Source: Pseudozobellia thermophila (GTDB lineage Bacteria; Bacteroidota; Bacteroidia; Flavobacteriales; Flavobacteriaceae). Taken from it: a stretch of DNA of 64,000 nt. This document shows, piece by piece, positions 1-7,394 of this stretch. Where the stretch lies: contig NZ_FQYU01000007.1 of NCBI RefSeq assembly GCF_900141855.1, forward strand, positions 124,001-188,000. The letters are read 5' to 3'. The stretch's first letter is position 1. Every line of letters begins with the position of its first letter. Below the pieces are notes generated by a model that was given only the letters and a program-made list of their open reading frames with translations, was not told the origin of the DNA and did not search any database. Position numbers and translations under genes: made by a program.

Positions 1-297
1 TGCAACGGCCACAATAATTCCTGTCTTTAGCTGTCCGCGGCTTAATAGCCCGCTTTGAAGGGCCCGCTTTGGTCCGATTCGATCATCATTGTCGGTTCCC
101 TTCACGCCATCGCCATAATCATTGGCAAAATTAGAGGTTACCTGAAAGGCCACCGTCGTCAAAAGGGCCAGAACAAAGACAACCCCGTCAAACTCACTAT
201 AATAATGCCCCAGTGCCGTACCTGCCAAGATACCTGAAACCGATAAGGGCAATGTTCGCAATCTGGCCGCGTTGACCCATGCCTTAATTTTTGTCAA
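1..297 (-). CDS. menA: 1,4-dihydroxy-2-naphthoate prenyltransferase, N-terminal part (runs off window)
   Basis: This is the first 99 codons of a membrane prenyltransferase of the UbiA/MenA family, which attaches the polyprenyl tail to dihydroxynaphthoate in menaquinone synthesis. The sequence shows the family's N-terminal pattern KAWVNAARLRTLPLS, a hydrophobic segment, and the Asp-rich prenyl-diphosphate/Mg motif NFANDYGDGVKGTDN followed by a conserved basic stretch (GPKRALQSG). The start is read as TTG at 297: the frame has a stop at 337-339 and no ATG or GTG between that stop and the conserved residues. It begins 2 bp after the stop of the SPOR-like gene, so it is probably co-transcribed with it. 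menD and menF lie upstream on the same strand, which supports the role. The rest of the gene lies beyond the left edge. Confidence 0.9.
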   Translation of the reverse strand, partial: MTKIKAWVNAARLRTLPLSVSGILAGTALGHYYSEFDGVVFVLALLTTVAFQVTSNFANDYGDGVKGTDNDDRIGPKRALQSGLLSRGQLKTGIIVAVA

Positions 298-299
298 AA

Positions 300-899
300 C
301 TAAAAAGGATCTTCTATTTGAATTCTTTTTCCGTCTTTATAGGAGGCTACAAAAGCATCGGAAAAACCAAGGTCTACCAACTGCTTTCTAAAGGTCTGGG
401 CCTCCTCCAAAGTCTCAAAATTGCCCAGAGAATAGGAATAAAAAGGGTTTGTCTTCACAAACATCGTATTCGTCAAGGCCTCTGAGGCAAGCGTCATGTT
501 ATTATCTACAAACGACTTGACCTGCACGGAATATATCGTTTCCTTTTCCAAAAACTTTTTGGCCAGGTAAAATTCCCTGACAAGGCTTAGCTCTTCGTTC
601 TGCTGCTTAAGGTTGTCGATACGTGATTTTATGGCATCCAAACTATCGATTGAAACCAGTAGGTTACTCGGACTGTCGTAATTGTTGGATACACTTCTGC
701 CTGCGGTGAATGAAAAAACAATCAAAGTGCCTATTAGAAACAGTCCCGTAATTCCAGCAAGTACGTTCCGCTGGATCTTACTTTTCTTGATTTCTTTATT
801 TTTGAATTTGATCTGGTCTAAAAGACGTTCGTTTATAATTTGGGCCTTATCGATGTCTTTATGCAATTCCAAAAGATCACTTTCTTCAATAAATGGCAT
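300..899 (-). CDS. Single-pass membrane protein with C-terminal SPOR-like domain
   Basis: This 199-residue protein has a charged N-terminal helix of coiled-coil type (about 1-45, with alternating Lys/Glu/Ile), one transmembrane segment (about 46-67, VLAGITGLFLIGTLIVFSF), a second helical stretch (about 85-105) and a C-terminal region resembling a SPOR domain: YSVQVKSF, then FYSYSLGNFETLEEAQTF, then an LxxLGFSDAFV ending. SPOR domains bind peptidoglycan at division sites, and the topology places this one in the periplasm. The repeat is divergent, so peptidoglycan binding is an inference. It sits directly upstream of menA (2 bp gap) in the same direction, but nothing ties it functionally to quinone synthesis. 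ATG start at 899. Confidence 0.6.
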   Translation of the reverse strand: MPFIEESDLLELHKDIDKAQIINERLLDQIKFKNKEIKKSKIQRNVLAGITGLFLIGTLIVFSFTAGRSVSNNYDSPSNLLVSIDSLDAIKSRIDNLKQQNEELSLVREFYLAKKFLEKETIYSVQVKSFVDNNMTLASEALTNTMFVKTNPFYSYSLGNFETLEEAQTFRKQLVDLGFSDAFVASYKDGKRIQIEDPF

Positions 900-1086
900 A
901 TGTCAAATTGTTTTTACGGGGTTTCAACGTTAAAGTTAACCAAAATACCCAAAGATCGATGAAATACACACTTTGAATGTTGCAAAATTATATTTTTTTG
1001 TGGTCAAAAAATAGATTAGTGTTGCCAAACGTTTTCAAAACAGGGTCCAATCACATAATTTTGAGGATGTTAGCCCAAAAATTAAT

Positions 1087-1917
1087 TCAAATGGCCTGGA
1101 TTCCGTCAGGCTTGATTTCTATTTTGCGAGCCTTGTAAAGGGTTCCGACTCCTTTTTTGAACGTTTTCTTGCTCATCTGCAGTTCCCTTTTTATATCCTC
1201 GGGTGCCGATTTGTCGTGCAGGGCCAAAAATCCGCCGTTGGCCTGTACCTTTTCATAAATCAAATGGGCTGCGGGTTCCAATATGTTCTGACCTATCGGT
1301 TGTAGGGATATATCGATTTTATGGTCGGCCCGTATTTTCTTTACGTACCCTTCGCACTTGTCGCCTACGGCCACCCTTTTGTAGATTTCATTGGCATAGA
1401 CCAATCCCTTGTGTTTGTTGTTGACGATGACTTCCCACCCGAGATCGGTCAACCGGGTAAACAGAAGGTCTACCTTTTCCCTTTCGCGCACCGTAAGGCT
1501 GTCGTTGTCCAAGAATTTATCGAGTTTATTGGACGCCGTCAGTCGAAACGAAACATCGTCCATATAACAGTGGACCACGTACCACTGCCCTTCCTTCATT
1601 TTGTCCCGTTGTTCGCTGAAGGGCACCAAAAGATGTTTCTCGAGCCCCCAATCCATAAAGGCCCCGATTTTGTTTACCTCGACCACTTTTAAGAACCCGA
1701 ATTGATTTCTCAGCACCGTGGGCGTCAAAGTGGTGGCAATAGGCCTTTCTTCGTGATCCAAATAACAGAACACCGAAATTTTATCCCCAATCTTTATTTC
1801 TTTGGGGACGTATTTGTTGGGCAACAGAATCTCAACGCCGGTTTCGCTTCCCAAAAACAAACCTACGCTGGTATTTCTCAAGACTTCGAGTTCGTTATAA
1901 TTTCCTAGTTCGATCAT
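1087..1917 (-). CDS. CvfB/YitL-like S1 RNA-binding protein
   Basis: A 276-residue cytoplasmic protein of the CvfB family. It has tandem S1-like OB folds (first about 1-65, second about 70-140 with GFLKVVEVNKIGAFMDWGL, third about 150-215) and a C-terminal winged-helix-like segment (ALHDKSAPEDIKRELQMSKKTFKKGVGTLYK, given here only as a landmark, roughly 233-263). Family members bind RNA and influence gene expression post-transcriptionally in Gram-positive bacteria; the role in Bacteroidota is not established. Length fits the family (about 280). The start is ATG at 1917, with a TACTTTTG -7 element ending only 4 bp upstream, so the transcript may be nearly leaderless. A terminator hairpin of the upstream gene separates it from DUF2853, so it is probably its own unit. 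Confidence 0.8.
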   Translation of the reverse strand: MIELGNYNELEVLRNTSVGLFLGSETGVEILLPNKYVPKEIKIGDKISVFCYLDHEERPIATTLTPTVLRNQFGFLKVVEVNKIGAFMDWGLEKHLLVPFSEQRDKMKEGQWYVVHCYMDDVSFRLTASNKLDKFLDNDSLTVREREKVDLLFTRLTDLGWEVIVNNKHKGLVYANEIYKRVAVGDKCEGYVKKIRADHKIDISLQPIGQNILEPAAHLIYEKVQANGGFLALHDKSAPEDIKRELQMSKKTFKKGVGTLYKARKIEIKPDGIQAI

Positions 1918-1921
1918 GGCA

Positions 1922-1929
1922 CAAAAGTA
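1922..1929 (-). promoter_or_regulatory. Candidate -7 promoter element (TACTTTTG) of the CvfB-like gene
   Basis: On the minus strand TACTTTTG matches the Bacteroidota TAnnTTTG -7 consensus and lies 4 bp before the ATG. No clear TTG -33 element is seen at 17-23 bp upstream, where the region runs into the preceding terminator. Confidence 0.45.
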
Positions 1930-1947
1930 ATCTTAAAAATCGGGTAT

Positions 1948-1983
1948 AAAAAAACCGCCCGTTGAAGAACGGCCGGCTTTTTT
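1948..1983 (-). terminator. Intrinsic terminator after the DUF2853 gene
   Basis: An inverted repeat, GCCGGCCGTT on the minus strand, loop CTTC, then AACGGGCGG, is followed by a run of seven T (minus strand). Two mismatches interrupt an otherwise GC-rich 10-12 bp stem. A-runs on the other side make it potentially bidirectional. Confidence 0.75.
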
Positions 1984-2000
1984 AAATTCGTTAAGCATTT

Positions 2001-2345
2001 CTAGTTGTATATGGAAGCCTTGTCGAAGTGCTTGCACAACATGTAATATACAACGGCCCTATGCTTGTTCTTGTTAGACGAACCGTATTTATCCAATACG
2101 CTTTTTACGGCATCCATCAATTCGGGACTGTCCGCCATGCCCAATTTTTTCATCAGGTAGTTCTTTTTGACCGTCTCAAGCTCTTTTTGGTCACCACCTG
2201 AAACCTTTGAGGCATCAATGTTGTAAATGGCCGGCCCCAAGCCAATGGTCACCTTTGTCAAAAGGTCCATGTCAGGGGTTTCTCCGAATTTTTCCTTGAT
2301 GTCCGCTGCATACTTAGCAATCAAATCGTCTCTTTTACTGCTCAT
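2001..2345 (-). CDS. DUF2853 family protein
   Basis: A 114-residue soluble protein rich in Lys and Asp, with the DUF2853 pattern MSSKRDDLIAKYAADIKEKFG at the start and a C-terminal block NKHRAVVYYMLCKHF. It is predicted mostly alpha-helical, with no signal peptide or membrane segment. Function is unknown. The ATG at 2345 is chosen over an upstream in-frame codon because family similarity begins there and because the upstream alternative lies inside menD. It starts 28 bp after the menD stop on the same strand, so it may ride on the menD transcript, and it is followed by a terminator. Confidence 0.8.
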   Translation of the reverse strand: MSSKRDDLIAKYAADIKEKFGETPDMDLLTKVTIGLGPAIYNIDASKVSGGDQKELETVKKNYLMKKLGMADSPELMDAVKSVLDKYGSSNKNKHRAVVYYMLCKHFDKASIYN

Positions 2346-2373
2346 AATAGTTAGTGTTCTTATAATTAATCGG

Positions 2374-4140
2374 TTAATATTGAGCCGAAGATATAAAATC
2401 AAAATAACCGAGCAAAATTTTGTCGTTCAATATTCGCGAGGTGACGACCTCCAGTATTTTAGGGGCGCCCGAGGCCAAATAAAAACTTTCCAACTCACTT
2501 TTCAGACTGTTTGGATCGTCGGCGACCGAATAATCGAAACCGAATTGTTTGCCCAAATGTCGGGCCGACAGCCCGTGGGCGGTTTCAAAAAAGGTTTCGA
2601 AGTTTTCGGTTTCCTCGTGTCCGGGCAAGATCCGAAAAATACCCCCACCCCCATTGTTGATCACTATGATCCGAAAGTCGGGTCTGATATAATTGTTCCA
2701 AAGGCCGTTGCTGTCATAAAAAAAGCTGACATCGCCCGTTATCAACAAGGTCGGTTCCTTGGAATAGACCGATGCCCCCACCGCAGTGGAGGTGCTTCCG
2801 TCTATGCCACTCGTACCCCTGTTGCAGAAAACCCTTAGCGACGGATGCATGTCGAAAAGCTGCGTATAGCGTATGGTCGAGCTGTTCGATAACTGAACCT
2901 GGTAATTTTCGGGGATCCCATTCAATATGGAGTGAAAGACACTTAGGTCGGAAAAGGGAATTTGCGCATAATACTCCTTTCGCCTTTCCCTATACTTTTC
3001 CTTTCTGGTATTCCAATAGGCGTAATAATCGCTTTCATGGGGACGCACCTTGTTTAAAAATTGCCCGAAGAAGGAATTGGCCTCCATGTCAAAATGGTGC
3101 GACAACGAGAAAAACGTGTCAAAGGCCCGGGTCGGGTCGACATGCCAGTGCTGCCCCGGTCGGTATTCCCTCAAAAAGGCCTTGATTTTTTTCGACACGA
3201 CCAGGCCCCCGAAGGTCAACAGGATGTCGGGCCTTAAGCGGTCGAAAAGCGCGTCTTTGTCCCCGGATTTTTCGATCGGCGCCAATATGCTGTCGATGCT
3301 GGGGAAAAAATTGTCGTGATGTAGGTTGGATGTCGTTTCCGTAAATACAATGACCGAGGGGTCCGTGGCCAAAATATCCAGATACTGCCGTTCTATTGCC
3401 TTGGGCGGGTTGACACCGACCAGTACCATTTTTCGGCCGGAAGCGTTCCACTGGTCGACAAAGCCTTGCATATCGCCCGTTCCAGGGAGCTCTTTCCGTT
3501 CAGGAAACAGTGGGGCCGCCACGGTAGTAGTTTCCGAAAGGGTATCGTACAAGGGCTCTTCAAACGGCACATTGATGTGTACGGGCAGTTTTACCTCCAA
3601 GGCCAGGTTCAGGGCCTTGTTCAATTCATCATCGTTATACGCCTTCACCTTTTCCTGAAGTTCGGGCAATGCCCCCCCTTCGAGCCATTCAGGAACATAT
3701 TTTTTTAACCTGTCCACGGCATGTAGCACATCTTGCTTGAGGTTTGCGGAGTAGCCGATATGCCTGTGGTAGGCATTTTCTTGACGAATGGTCTGCCCGT
3801 CGCCGACATCAATTTTATAGGTAGGCCGGTCGGCCGAAATAACCACAAGGGGAATACCGCTATAAAAGGCTTCGGCCACGGCCGGATAATAGTTCAAGAG
3901 GGCGCTGCCCGAGGTACAGACCACGGCCACCGGCTTCCTAAGCTGCTGTGCGATGCCCAAGGCAAAGAAGGCTGCACTGCGTTCATCGACTACGCTAAAA
4001 CAAGAAAAGAAGGGATCTTCGGAAAATCCGATGGTCAGCGGAGCGTTTCTTGAACCCGGCGAAATAACTATGTTTTTGATGTTTTTGGCCTTACAGTGCT
4101 GCAGCACCAACTGGGCCGAAGGTATGCTAGAGTATCTCAT
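2374..4140 (-). CDS. menD: 2-succinyl-5-enolpyruvyl-6-hydroxy-3-cyclohexene-1-carboxylate synthase
   Basis: This is the thiamine-diphosphate enzyme that joins isochorismate and 2-oxoglutarate (with loss of CO2) in menaquinone synthesis. The 588-residue protein begins with the MenD N-terminal block (VISPGSRNAPLTIGF, about 25-40) and the ThDP glutamate region DERSAAFFALGIA. The C-terminal ThDP-binding motif GDVSFFYDSNGLW ... VINNGGGGIFRIL is intact. Length fits the family (about 560-590). The start is the ATG at 4140 rather than a codon 9 bp upstream, because the conserved N-terminus starts there and a -7 element overlaps the upstream region. menF lies 47 bp upstream on the same strand, and the gene has its own candidate promoter. 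Confidence 0.95.
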   Translation of the reverse strand: MRYSSIPSAQLVLQHCKAKNIKNIVISPGSRNAPLTIGFSEDPFFSCFSVVDERSAAFFALGIAQQLRKPVAVVCTSGSALLNYYPAVAEAFYSGIPLVVISADRPTYKIDVGDGQTIRQENAYHRHIGYSANLKQDVLHAVDRLKKYVPEWLEGGALPELQEKVKAYNDDELNKALNLALEVKLPVHINVPFEEPLYDTLSETTTVAAPLFPERKELPGTGDMQGFVDQWNASGRKMVLVGVNPPKAIERQYLDILATDPSVIVFTETTSNLHHDNFFPSIDSILAPIEKSGDKDALFDRLRPDILLTFGGLVVSKKIKAFLREYRPGQHWHVDPTRAFDTFFSLSHHFDMEANSFFGQFLNKVRPHESDYYAYWNTRKEKYRERRKEYYAQIPFSDLSVFHSILNGIPENYQVQLSNSSTIRYTQLFDMHPSLRVFCNRGTSGIDGSTSTAVGASVYSKEPTLLITGDVSFFYDSNGLWNNYIRPDFRIIVINNGGGGIFRILPGHEETENFETFFETAHGLSARHLGKQFGFDYSVADDPNSLKSELESFYLASGAPKILEVVTSRILNDKILLGYFDFISSAQY

Positions 4141-4146
4141 GGCCAA

Positions 4147-4179
4147 CAAAAGTACAACGCTGTATCAACTCCACCCAAA
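4147..4179 (-). promoter_or_regulatory. Promoter of menD (TTTG-N21-TACTTTTG)
   Basis: On the minus strand a TTTG -33 element (4179-4176) and a TACTTTTG -7 element (4154-4147) are 21 bp apart, which matches the Bacteroidota TTTG/TAnnTTTG arrangement. The -7 element ends 6 bp before the menD ATG. Confidence 0.6.
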
Positions 4180-4187
4180 TGTTAGGT

Positions 4188-5294
4188 CTACAAAATATCC
4201 AACATGGTCCTACTTTTTGAAACGGTCTCTTCCCATTCCTTTTCGGGATCGGATTCCTTTGTTACGCCACCTCCCACATAAATCTTGATTTCACTGCCCT
4301 CCAACTTCAAACACCTGAGATTGACGAACAAAGTGGTCTGTCTTGAAATGCTCTTATAGACCTGTACTTCCGGGTTGGAAGCCCGGTTGTTTCGTTTGCG
4401 CTCGACCTGAAAATTCAGTTCGCCCAAATACCCTGTATAAAATTCCCTGGGGTAATCCTCGTGCGACACGATGAACTTTCGCGTGCTTTCCTTGGGTAAG
4501 CCGCACACCGCTGGCGTAGGATGTAGGGCACTGAGAATTTCGGCCAGGTTCGAGTCTTTTAACCTTCCCGAAATCTTGGTCCGTAAATGAAGCAGCTTAC
4601 CGGCCCTGACGGTTTCGGTGCGGGCATGTTTTAAATCGTCTACCCGTCCTTTTAGGGCATCAAGAATATAATCGGTCACGTACTTTTGCTCCGTCAATTC
4701 CTTCTCCCCCCATTCGGGGTTTTCGTCTCCCCTATACACCTGGGTACCCGCCAAGGACATGGTGGTAAACGTCCTATTTCTCACATTCAATAAAATTTCG
4801 GGCGTAGCGCCCAGCCACATGCCCACTTTCGGGTGGTACCATAGGTAACAGAACGCGTTTTGGTACTTTTCGACAAGGTTTTTGAACAGGTCGAGGGGTT
4901 CGGCCTCGGTGGGCATGCTAAAAGAACGCGACAAGACCACCTTGTCGAACACCCCCGAACGGATTTCCGAAAGTCCCTTGCGCACCAAATCGAGATGAAA
5001 CCCCTTTCCATGGGCGGACAGAACCGGGCGCCTACCTTTCTTCGCGCACCCGGCCCTGGGGGTATAACCCGGGAGCTTGCCGCATCGGTCGGGCCTCAAG
5101 AGCACAACCGGGCCTTCTTGGTCGAAGGGGGCAAAAACGAATCCGGTTTCCTCAAAATTATTTACCGACAGCAGGCTGTCCTCATTTTGAAAAATACTGC
5201 ATAGCGTATCTTCCTTGGGCTTTCGGTAGACTACCAACGGAAGTTTTTGCGAAAATTGCGCTTTTATTTCCTCGAAGAATTCGGCTTCAGTCAT
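4188..5294 (-). CDS. menF: Isochorismate synthase (chorismate-binding family)
   Basis: This 368-residue enzyme converts chorismate to isochorismate, the entry step of menaquinone synthesis. It carries the chorismate-binding core: KVVLSR near residue 110, WLGATPEILL, SLAGTQ, HPTPAVCGLPK, a Tyr/Gly-rich REFYTGYLGEL, and the C-terminal IYVGGGVTKESDPEKEWEE. The catalytic Glu/Lys blocks appear intact. It overlaps the stop of the thioesterase gene by the ATGA tetranucleotide (5291-5294), so the two are translationally coupled. menD follows 47 bp downstream. Isochorismate-dependent siderophore synthesis is an alternative use, but the menD and menA neighbours favour menaquinone. Confidence 0.93.
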   Translation of the reverse strand: MTEAEFFEEIKAQFSQKLPLVVYRKPKEDTLCSIFQNEDSLLSVNNFEETGFVFAPFDQEGPVVLLRPDRCGKLPGYTPRAGCAKKGRRPVLSAHGKGFHLDLVRKGLSEIRSGVFDKVVLSRSFSMPTEAEPLDLFKNLVEKYQNAFCYLWYHPKVGMWLGATPEILLNVRNRTFTTMSLAGTQVYRGDENPEWGEKELTEQKYVTDYILDALKGRVDDLKHARTETVRAGKLLHLRTKISGRLKDSNLAEILSALHPTPAVCGLPKESTRKFIVSHEDYPREFYTGYLGELNFQVERKRNNRASNPEVQVYKSISRQTTLFVNLRCLKLEGSEIKIYVGGGVTKESDPEKEWEETVSKSRTMLDIL

Positions 5295-5716
5295 TTTTGC
5301 TTCGGCAAGGCGATGGTAGTCAATTTACATATGGAGACCAATTGGTCTTCGCCGTTGGTGATCTTTATATCCCAAACTTGGGTGGTACGCCCCTTGTGCA
5401 AAAGGACGGCCTTGGCATATACAAAACCATCGCGAACGCTTTTTACGTGATTGGCCGATATTTCGATCCCCCGTATGGCGAATTTTTGGGCATCAAGAAA
5501 AATATACGAGGCCATACTGCCCACACTTTCGGCCAGGGCGACCATGGCCCCGCCGTGCAATACGCCATCGGGCTGGTGCACCTTTGAGGTAACGGGCATT
5601 TTAGCACTTAGAAAATCGGTGCCCACATCGGTATATTCGATTTCCAAAGTTTCCATCATCGTGTTTTTTGATGACTTGTTACAAACTTTCAGTATCTTTT
5701 CTTTATAGCCCTCCAT
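5291..5716 (-). CDS. PaaI/YbgC-type hotdog thioesterase, probable DHNA-CoA thioesterase
   Basis: A 141-residue hotdog-fold thioesterase. The catalytic segment VLHGGAMVALAESVGSMAS (about 52-70) holds the HGG turn (His54) and the expected Glu63. Family members hydrolyse acyl-CoA or aryl-CoA. The ATGA overlap with menF and proximity to menD suggest it releases CoA from 1,4-dihydroxy-2-naphthoyl-CoA before prenylation by MenA (MenI role). That specificity is inferred from context, not visible in the sequence. ATG at 5716 with a minus-strand TAATTTTG element about 15 bp upstream, so this is likely the first gene of the men transcript. Confidence 0.85.
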   Translation of the reverse strand: MEGYKEKILKVCNKSSKNTMMETLEIEYTDVGTDFLSAKMPVTSKVHQPDGVLHGGAMVALAESVGSMASYIFLDAQKFAIRGIEISANHVKSVRDGFVYAKAVLLHKGRTTQVWDIKITNGEDQLVSICKLTTIALPKQK

Positions 5717-5722
5717 AAATTA

Positions 5723-5739
5723 TATTTTTGGCAAAATTA
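5723..5739. promoter_or_regulatory. Two opposed -7 elements, one base apart, between divergent genes
   Basis: TATTTTTG (plus, 5723-5730) and TAATTTTG (minus, complement of 5732-5739) both match TAnnTTTG. The plus element would serve the hydrolase operon (ATG 5785) and the minus element the thioesterase-menF operon (ATG 5716). Because each fires across the other, the two polymerases could not bind together. Neither has an obvious -33 element. Confidence 0.45.
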
Positions 5740-5784
5740 AGCAATAGCCTATCACTAACCCCGTACTTGAAGATAGATTTTACC

Positions 5785-6432
5785 ATGGCACAGCAAGAAA
5801 AAACCATTTCGTATACCAGTATCAATTCATATTCAACCCTTAACGAGCTTACGGCAAACACCAAAAACTTATGGGTCGTTTTCCACGGCATGGGTCACCT
5901 AAGCCGTTATTTTATCAAACATTTCGATCAATTGCCCCCCGAAGAGAACTATATTATAGCTCCCCAGGCACCTTCGAAATATTACCTCAATGACCAATTC
6001 CGGCATGTCGGGGCGAGTTGGTTGACCAAGGAAGAAACTGCCCGCGAAACCGAAAACGTCATTGCCTATATCGAAAGTATCATGCTTCGCGAAAACCTTC
6101 CCGAACATCTTAATGTGATCGTTTTGGGGTTTTCGCAAGGGGTATCCATTGCCACGCGTTGGGTGGCCCAAAAAAGGGTCAAGTGCCAACAGTTGGTTCT
6201 CTATGCCGGGGGCATCCCGAAGGAACTCAAGCCTGATGATTTTGATTTTTTCGAGGAGACAAAGACAAAGGTGACCCTCTTGGTCGGCGAGAACGACGAA
6301 TATATCGATGCCCATCGCCTAAAGACCGAAGTAGAAAGAGCGGGGGAACTCTTTGGAAACGAGGTCAAAAAGGTTATTTTTGAGGGTCGGCACGAACTGA
6401 AAAAAGAATTGATCAATTCCCTAATTCCATGA
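5785..6432 (+). CDS. Alpha/beta hydrolase, phospholipase/carboxylesterase-like
   Basis: A 215-residue cytoplasmic serine hydrolase. The oxyanion-hole strand is WVVFHGMGHLS (about 30-40). The nucleophile elbow is GFSQG (Ser at about 118). The acid is the Asp in VGENDEYID and the catalytic His is in EGRHELKKE near the C-terminus. The layout resembles the small carboxylesterase/acyl-protein thioesterase group; the substrate is unknown. The ATG at 5785 is preferred over an in-frame codon at 5728 because the latter lies in the promoter. Its stop overlaps the next start (ATGA, 6429-6432), so it is coupled to the acetyltransferase. Confidence 0.8.
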   Translation: MAQQEKTISYTSINSYSTLNELTANTKNLWVVFHGMGHLSRYFIKHFDQLPPEENYIIAPQAPSKYYLNDQFRHVGASWLTKEETARETENVIAYIESIMLRENLPEHLNVIVLGFSQGVSIATRWVAQKRVKCQQLVLYAGGIPKELKPDDFDFFEETKTKVTLLVGENDEYIDAHRLKTEVERAGELFGNEVKKVIFEGRHELKKELINSLIP

Positions 6433-7004
6433 ATACGGCCCCTACCCTTGAGAATAAGATCGTCAGGCTTTCGCCCCTTACCTTGCATAACTACAAGGAA
6501 CTTTTACCCATTGCCTCCCAAGAAAAACTGGTACAGTACTCCCCTTCCGATATCGCTACGCCCAAGGCCTTGAAAAACTATGTAGAGGTTGCCCTCGAAC
6601 AACAGGGTAAGGGAAGCGCCATACCCTTTATTGTTTTCGATAAGGGAAAGGGGCAATATGCCGGGGCCACCCGTTATATGCATATCGACCGGCGCAACAA
6701 GGTTCTCCATATCGGCTCGACCTGGATCGGTAGGGAGTTTCAGGGCAGCGGCCTTAATTCGCACATGAAGTTGCTAATGCTCGATCATGCATTCGAGGTC
6801 ATGGGATTTGAAAAGGTGGAGTTTCGTATCGACGAACGCAACATCAGGTCCCGAAAGGCGGTGGAAAAGCTCGGGGCGATCTTGGAGGGCACCTTGCGCA
6901 AGAACGTGTACTTATTGGATGGGTATAAAAGAAATACCTGCTGTTACGGTATTTTAAAGGAAGAGTGGGCAGCAACAAGGATTAAGAATTTTAAAGCGTA
7001 TTAA
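6429..7004 (+). CDS. GNAT family N-acetyltransferase (RimJ/RimL-like)
   Basis: A 191-residue acetyltransferase. It has the N-terminal RLSPLTLHNYKEL strand-helix, a central strand (HIGSTWIGREFQGSGLN) containing the acetyl-CoA pyrophosphate-binding loop, the VEFRIDERNIRSRKAVEKLGA block typical of the RimJ/RimL branch, and an aromatic C-terminus. The acceptor could be a protein N-terminus, an amino acid or a small amine, and the sequence does not decide. It is translationally coupled to the upstream hydrolase (4 bp overlap), and its stop abuts the start of the VOC gene with no gap, so the three form one operon. Confidence 0.85.
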   Translation: MNTAPTLENKIVRLSPLTLHNYKELLPIASQEKLVQYSPSDIATPKALKNYVEVALEQQGKGSAIPFIVFDKGKGQYAGATRYMHIDRRNKVLHIGSTWIGREFQGSGLNSHMKLLMLDHAFEVMGFEKVEFRIDERNIRSRKAVEKLGAILEGTLRKNVYLLDGYKRNTCCYGILKEEWAATRIKNFKAY

Positions 7005-7394
7005 ATGCACAAAAGCATTGCCCAAGTAAGCCTATTGGTAGCGGATTATGACGAAGCCCTTGCATTTTACATCCAAAAGCTCGGTTTTACGCTACTTGGC
7101 GACACCCCGATCGACGAAGGCAAGAGATGGGTAACTATCGGCCCGGGGGATTCCAACGGCTGCAGTCTACTATTGGTCAAGGCCGCATCGAAACAAGAGA
7201 AGGAAGCCGTAGGCAAGCAAAGCGGGGGCCGTGTGTTTTTGTTCTTGCATACCGATAATTTTTGGGAAGATTATAAAAGGATGCAAAAATCGGGTGTAAC
7301 CTTTATCGAAGCCCCCCGGGAGGAAGCCTATGGCACGGTAGTGGTCTTTAAGGACCTCTACGGCAACCTTTGGGATCTGATCCAGCCGGCCTAG
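7005..7394 (+). CDS. VOC family protein (glyoxalase/bleomycin-resistance fold)
   Basis: A 129-residue protein made of two beta-alpha-beta-beta-beta modules: QVSLLVADYDEALAFYIQKLGF (about 7-28, given as landmark) and a second with the VVVFKDLYGNLWDLIQP ending. VOC proteins bind a metal and act as lyases, dioxygenases or drug-binding proteins. The metal ligands here are incomplete (no clear His in the first strand), so activity is uncertain. It is last in the hydrolase-GNAT-VOC operon. Its TAG stop lies in the palindromic CTAG at 7391-7394, which also supplies the stop of the convergent oxidoreductase gene. Confidence 0.85.
   Translation: MHKSIAQVSLLVADYDEALAFYIQKLGFTLLGDTPIDEGKRWVTIGPGDSNGCSLLLVKAASKQEKEAVGKQSGGRVFLFLHTDNFWEDYKRMQKSGVTFIEAPREEAYGTVVVFKDLYGNLWDLIQPA

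Noticed and set aside
2227-3451. Long open frames antisense to or out of frame with menD
   Set aside because: They follow from GC-rich codon use on the opposite strand. They lack start context or family motifs, while MenD covers the region with intact active-site motifs.
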